From the NCBI GenBank assembly GCA_910588435.1, contig CAJUPL010000002.1, positions 1 through 64,000 of the forward strand: a DNA stretch of 64,000 nucleotides. The letters run 5' to 3'. Within the stretch, counting starts at the first letter, position 1. The number at the start of each line of letters is the position of its first letter. The position numbers and the translations under genes were made by a program. The stretch is from an uncultured Eggerthellaceae bacterium. GTDB lineage: Bacteria; Actinomycetota; Coriobacteriia; Coriobacteriales; Eggerthellaceae. Under the pieces are notes generated by a model. That model worked only from the letters and a program-made list of their open reading frames with translations, made no database searches and was not told the origin of the DNA. This document shows positions 60,545 through 64,000 of the stretch, piece by piece.

Positions 60545-61514
60545 TTATCGCATCACCCATGATCCGCATCTCTGCGTGAAGTGCGGCCTCTGTGCTGCAT
60601 TCTGCCCCATCCCTGGCATACTGGAGATGGGGGAGGACGGATATCCGCGCGTCATCAGCGCTGATGCGTGCGTGGGGTGCCAGACTTGCTCTGGCAACTG
60701 TCCGAAGCGCGCGCTTGCGGTAGAGGTAACAGGGGATGCCGTCTTCGATCCGTATGAGGGCGAAGAGCTGGCAGAGTCCATCTCCAAGGAGCGCCAAGCT
60801 GAGTTCGCGGAGCTGCAAGAATCCATCATGGACAGCTTGGACCTGCGCTGGCAGCCGGTTGCCGTGAGCCTCATCCGACAAGATGAGCTCTTGCCTGACG
60901 CACCTATCCCCTCTGAGAATCTGCGCTTTTGCCAGGCCATGATGGCCGCGCGCCGCGGCGCATCAATCCTGATGCCGCCGCATAGGCACTCATGCCCCGA
61001 CGGCACGTCCATCTTCGGCATGACGGGGGTTCCTGAGAAGCTGGCAACAGGTGAGATCTACGTGCTGTTCCATAAGGTGGTGGATGCAGAGGCTGCCGCG
61101 CGCATGGTGGCTGAGCGTCCTACCCTTCCTGAGAAGAGCCGCCGTGCCACTTACGTTGCCCCTCTTGCGAAGACCGTTCGCGAACCTGAGGTGGTGGTGT
61201 TCTCTGGTACGCCTGAGCAGATGATGTGGCTTTGCATGTCCATGAGCTACTATGACGGGCATCGCTTCGATTTCCACGCTTCTGGCTTCAACTCCATGTG
61301 CGTGGAGGCCGTGCTGCTCCCGCTTGATAGCGATGAGCCGAACATCACGTTCGGGTGCTACGGCTGCCGTGCTGCAACTGACGTTGATGAGAACATCATG
61401 TTCATGGGGGTTCCCCTGAACCGCCTTGAGACCATCGCGAAGGGCGCGGCTGAGCTGGCGAAGAAGGCCATCCCGGATTCTCGCAACAAGATCTACGTCC
61501 CGCCCATCATGTAG
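60537..61514 (+). CDS. Ferredoxin-DUF169 fusion protein
   Basis: A 325-residue protein. The N-terminal 2x[4Fe-4S] ferredoxin (CVKCGLCAAFCP and CVGCQTCSGNCP, about residues 13-60) is joined to a DUF169 domain (about 85-325: RFCQAMMAARRG, HSCPDGTSIFG, VVFSGTPEQMMW, FGCYGCRAATD). DUF169 proteins are found in anaerobes and have no established function; the conserved Cys residues suggest cluster or metal binding. The ferredoxin may supply electrons to the radical SAM or molybdenum enzyme next door. Confidence 0.88.
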   Translation: MSDYRITHDPHLCVKCGLCAAFCPIPGILEMGEDGYPRVISADACVGCQTCSGNCPKRALAVEVTGDAVFDPYEGEELAESISKERQAEFAELQESIMDSLDLRWQPVAVSLIRQDELLPDAPIPSENLRFCQAMMAARRGASILMPPHRHSCPDGTSIFGMTGVPEKLATGEIYVLFHKVVDAEAAARMVAERPTLPEKSRRATYVAPLAKTVREPEVVVFSGTPEQMMWLCMSMSYYDGHRFDFHASGFNSMCVEAVLLPLDSDEPNITFGCYGCRAATDVDENIMFMGVPLNRLETIAKGAAELAKKAIPDSRNKIYVPPIM

Positions 61515-61524
61515 GGAGGCGCCG

Positions 61525-61953
61525 GTGGCAGAAGACCTCTTCACGCTCCGGGCAGCTGTGCCAGATGACATGCAGCTGCTCAACGCGTACGCGGCCGCTG
61601 AGGGCATGGATCAGCTTCCCGGCCCTGACGGCATAACCGTTGCGCAGGATGCGAACGGATCACCTGTGGGGTTCATCCGCTTGCAGCTAGGGAAGAATGG
61701 CATCTGGCACGTGAACCCCGTTGTGGTGTATGAGCTTTGGCGTGCGTATGGCGTGGGGCAAGCGCTCATGGAGGACGCCCTTGCCAACAAGGGAGAGCTT
61801 CGCTTGGTGGCTCGTGGCAGCGCTTGTGGCTTCTATGAGCGGCTTGGGTATCAGGTCTGCGAATGGGATGAGGTTGACATGGAGCTGACCGAAGGCTGCG
61901 ACGGCTGCCCCTACCTGGATGATTGCAACCCTAGGCCCTTCCGCTCTAGCTAG
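61525..61953 (+). CDS. GNAT-family N-acetyltransferase
   Basis: A 142-residue protein with the GNAT fold: FTLRAAVPDDMQLLNAY at the start, VVVYELWRAYGVGQALMEDA as the acetyl-CoA loop and YERLGYQVCEWDEVD near the end. GGGAGG (61514-61519) is well placed for GTG 61525; longer readings would run back into the DUF169 gene. The C-terminus has CDGCPYLDDC, a possible metal site, unusual for GNATs. The acceptor is unknown. Confidence 0.82.
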   Translation: MAEDLFTLRAAVPDDMQLLNAYAAAEGMDQLPGPDGITVAQDANGSPVGFIRLQLGKNGIWHVNPVVVYELWRAYGVGQALMEDALANKGELRLVARGSACGFYERLGYQVCEWDEVDMELTEGCDGCPYLDDCNPRPFRSS

Positions 61954-61966
61954 CAGGTCCCTAGGG

Positions 61967-62404
61967 CTATTCGGAATGCATGCAGGTAGGGGTGGGGGGA
62001 AGGTCTATCCCCAAAGCTGCGGCAGCTTGCCCGCGGAGCTCTTCGATGGTCAGCTCATAGCAAGCAAGGGCATCTATCCATCTGCGAAGGCACTTGTAGC
62101 CTTTGTCGGTGAGGGAGAACATCCTCTTCGCAGCACCCTGCTCTGGGGTTGCCCATTCGCTCGTCACATACCCTGAAGCCTCCATGCGCTTGAGCGCTCT
62201 GTAGATGCCGGTTGCATCAGGCTTCTTGCCGCCGAACATGGGAGACGCAGCGCATCTCTGCACGATGATGTATCCATGCATGGGCTCACCTGCTTGAGCC
62301 AATAGCGTGAGGATGGTGGGTTGCGACAACCTGCTGAGGGACTTCCCAAGCTCAGAGCATTCGGCAAGGTCTTCGTCTGATTTCGGATGGCACTTGCTCC
62401 ACAT
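61967..62404 (-). CDS. PadR-family transcriptional regulator
   Basis: A 145-residue repressor-type protein. The winged helix lies at about residues 15-95: SQPTILTLLAQAGEPMHGYI, DATGIYRALKRMEASGYV and MFSLTDKGYKCLRRW. The C-terminal helix and the Cys-containing end could sense a ligand. PadR proteins respond to aromatic acids or cell-wall agents. ATG 62404 has GGAGG eight bases upstream; ATG 62443 is only five bases after a TATAGT box and is less likely. It converges on the GNAT gene, 13 bases apart, and may control the redox operon. Confidence 0.87.
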   Translation of the reverse strand: MWSKCHPKSDEDLAECSELGKSLSRLSQPTILTLLAQAGEPMHGYIIVQRCAASPMFGGKKPDATGIYRALKRMEASGYVTSEWATPEQGAAKRMFSLTDKGYKCLRRWIDALACYELTIEELRGQAAAALGIDLPPTPTCMHSE

Positions 62405-62448
62405 GATGCTTCCCTCCAGGCAGCTCTTTGGATCCATTTTCATGAGAA

Positions 62449-62477
62449 ACTATATTCGCAACGTTCATAATTCACAA
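62449..62477 (-). promoter_or_regulatory. padR promoter with embedded palindrome
   Basis: On the minus strand TTGTGA (62472-62477), 17-base spacer, TATAGT (62449-62454). The spacer is filled by the partial palindrome ATT-N3-AACGTT-N3-AAT at 62454-62471. That is the expected place for PadR autoregulation. Confidence 0.6.
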
Positions 62478-62592
62478 GAACATCATTGGCAAAGTGACAA
62501 TAGTTCAAGCTGAGAGGCCGTGCTCCTCGATGGTGTCCCTGGGCATCCGGCCGCATCTGGATATCTTGGGCGTCTCATATGCTCTCATGGAC

Positions 62593-62598
62593 TAGAAT
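62593..62598 (+). promoter_or_regulatory. Candidate -10 box of glmS
   Basis: TAGAAT about 38 bases before the glmS start, with AGGAG (62627-62631) in the leader. The nearest -35-like TTGGGC is 21 bases upstream, too far for a good promoter. Confidence 0.35.
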
Positions 62599-62636
62599 CA
62601 AAGAAGATCCGAACACCCCAAAGGACAGGAGATGCC

Positions 62637-64000
62637 ATGTGCGGCATAGTGGGATACACAGGCCTCCAGCCAGCTGCGCCCATTCTGGTCAGCGGGCTCA
62701 AGAAGCTGGAATACCGGGGGTATGACTCATCCGGGATAGCTGTTGAGCAGGGCGGCTCCATCACGTGCGTATGCCGCGCGGGAAAGATAGATGCGCTAGA
62801 GCAGTCCTTGGGTGCCTTCCAGCTGACCGGCTCTTGCGGCATCGGGCATACCAGATGGGCCACGCACGGGGCGCCATCTGAGGCCAACGCGCACCCGCAC
62901 ATGTCCTGTGATGGCAAGATAGCCATCGTCCATAACGGGATCATCGAGAACCACGATGAGCTTCGCCGCATCCTCGAAGGGCGCGGGCACGAATTCACAT
63001 CTCAGACTGATTCAGAGGTGATCGTGCATCTGATAGAGGATGCATATGCAAGCTTGGCCTTCGACGTCTCTGAAGCCGATGATCTCGTGGATGCTGTTGG
63101 AGGCCGCGTTCCCCACCAGCCAACGGTAGAGGTGAGGCGCGGGGAGCCGTCGCTTCTTGCGCAAGCTGTGAACATGGCATCCAGCTTGCTCATAGGCTCA
63201 TGGGCCATCTGCGCCATGACTGAATTCGAGCCGGGCAAGATCGTCTGCGCGCGCAAGGAATCTCCGCTCGTGGTCGGCCGCGGCGTGAATGGGATGTACA
63301 TCTCCTCTGACATGACGGCGCTCTCAGGCATCGCGAAAGAGGTCTGCGTGCTGGAGGACGGCCAGCTGGCTGAGCTGGATGAGCGCACCTTCGACGTCTT
63401 CAAGGCCCATGACGATGAGCTCATCCGCGTCACTCCCAGCATGACGGAGCTTGACTGGACAGTGGACTGGATGGACAGGGGCCGCTTCTCTGATTTCATG
63501 ATGAAGGAGATCTCAGAGCAGCCGCGCGTCATCCGTGACACGCTGGAAGACCGCTTCAACGGTTCCGCGCTCACGGTATCTGAGCTGGGGCTCACGCACG
63601 AAGAGCTGAATCTGATAGATCGCGTCTACATCATCGCCTGCGGTACCAGCTACCACGCATCCCTCATAGCCAAGAACCTGATAGAGGGATGGGCGCGCAT
63701 CCCATGCGAGGTTGAGGTGGCTAGCGAATTCAGATACCGGGACCCCATCATCACGCCGTCAACGCTGGTGGTGGCAGTGTCTCAATCAGGTGAGACGGCT
63801 GACACGCTTGCGGCCATCCGAGATGCGAAGATCAAGGGCGCGAAGGTGTTCGGGATCACGAACGTCATAGGATCCCCCGTTGCGCGCGAATCCGATGGCG
63901 TGATCTACACGAAGGCGAACAAGGAAGTGGCCGTTGCCTCAACGAAGAGCTTCACTGGCCAGATAGTGTCGCTCACACTGCTGGCGATGCTCCTTGCGCA
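62637..64000 (+). CDS. glmS: Glutamine--fructose-6-phosphate aminotransferase (3' partial)
   Basis: Makes glucosamine-6-phosphate, the first step to UDP-GlcNAc for peptidoglycan and for the WecA-primed polymer. The N-terminal glutaminase domain begins MCGIVGYTG with nucleophile Cys2, then YRGYDSSGIA and IGHTRWATHG. The isomerase domain starts before the window ends (CGTSYHAS, SQSGETADT). The frame stays open to base 64000. Residues about 143-170 form an extra segment compared with standard GlmS, within the glutaminase domain. AGGAG is five bases before the ATG. Confidence 0.95.
   Translation, partial: MCGIVGYTGLQPAAPILVSGLKKLEYRGYDSSGIAVEQGGSITCVCRAGKIDALEQSLGAFQLTGSCGIGHTRWATHGAPSEANAHPHMSCDGKIAIVHNGIIENHDELRRILEGRGHEFTSQTDSEVIVHLIEDAYASLAFDVSEADDLVDAVGGRVPHQPTVEVRRGEPSLLAQAVNMASSLLIGSWAICAMTEFEPGKIVCARKESPLVVGRGVNGMYISSDMTALSGIAKEVCVLEDGQLAELDERTFDVFKAHDDELIRVTPSMTELDWTVDWMDRGRFSDFMMKEISEQPRVIRDTLEDRFNGSALTVSELGLTHEELNLIDRVYIIACGTSYHASLIAKNLIEGWARIPCEVEVASEFRYRDPIITPSTLVVAVSQSGETADTLAAIRDAKIKGAKVFGITNVIGSPVARESDGVIYTKANKEVAVASTKSFTGQIVSLTLLAMLLA

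Overview
Kind of organism. The window looks like a chromosomal segment of an anaerobic, Gram-positive actinobacterium, most probably class Coriobacteriia. This placement is inferred from gene content, not from a marker gene. The content includes an LCP ligase, a TagGH/Wzm-Wzt type exporter, YqhQ, ThyX, DUF4214 wall hydrolases, a two-subunit class I fumarase, a cytoplasmic molybdoenzyme with a CCG iron-sulfur partner, and several start codons that sit 6-7 nt after a -10 box (leaderless pattern). The window is densely coded: no gene-free stretch exceeds 300 bases. The longest are about 3416-3624, 48808-49026 and 62405-62636. I found no tRNA, rRNA, insertion sequence or CRISPR array.

Layout. 1-6.6 kb: two DUF4214-repeat surface proteins (a 5'-truncated transglutaminase-like protein and an amidase/glucosaminidase) with a polytopic membrane protein between them. 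6.6-12.6 kb: GDP-mannose and GDP-6-deoxyhexose synthesis (manC, gmd, reductase) with two paralogous GT-B glycosyltransferases. 12.6-16.5 kb (minus): a polysaccharide ABC exporter, whose ATPase carries cell-wall-binding-2-like repeats at its C-terminus, and a GT4 enzyme. 16.6-28.4 kb: a GT2/GT4 fusion, the complete dTDP-L-rhamnose pathway (rfbA, D, B, C), a double GT2, a GlfT2-like galactofuranosyltransferase and a YfhO-type membrane protein. 28.4-42.2 kb: a WecE-type sugar aminotransferase, epimerase, PLP decarboxylase, ArnC/GtrB-like transferase, ATP-grasp ligase, MmgE/PrpD protein, opine-dehydrogenase-like protein, an ArnE/ArnF-like flippase pair and three large membrane proteins of GT-C appearance. 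42.2-48.4 kb: GT2, WecA/TagO, GlfT1-like GT2, polysaccharide deacetylase and LCP ligase, closed by a bidirectional terminator. 48.4-54.9 kb: Hpt protein, thyX, yqhQ, type IA topoisomerase, fumarase alpha and beta. 55-62 kb: CCG Fe-S protein, molybdoenzyme, DUF2064 protein, radical SAM enzyme, ferredoxin-DUF169 protein and GNAT, then a PadR regulator. The window ends inside glmS.

How it fits together. Most of the first 48 kb appears to build, decorate, export and anchor a cell-wall glycopolymer. WecA primes on undecaprenyl phosphate, the GTs (including GlfT1- and GlfT2-like enzymes) extend with rhamnose and probably galactofuranose, the ABC exporter moves the chain out, and LCP attaches it to peptidoglycan. 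This set resembles mycobacterial galactan assembly. The 28-42 kb block adds an Arn-like branch in which an amino sugar is made, loaded on undecaprenyl phosphate, flipped and transferred outside the cell. A ligase, an opine dehydrogenase-like enzyme and a decarboxylase next to it suggest that the amino sugar carries an unusual N-acyl group. This block is the strongest candidate here for an undescribed pathway. The second candidate is the redox cluster at 55-62 kb.
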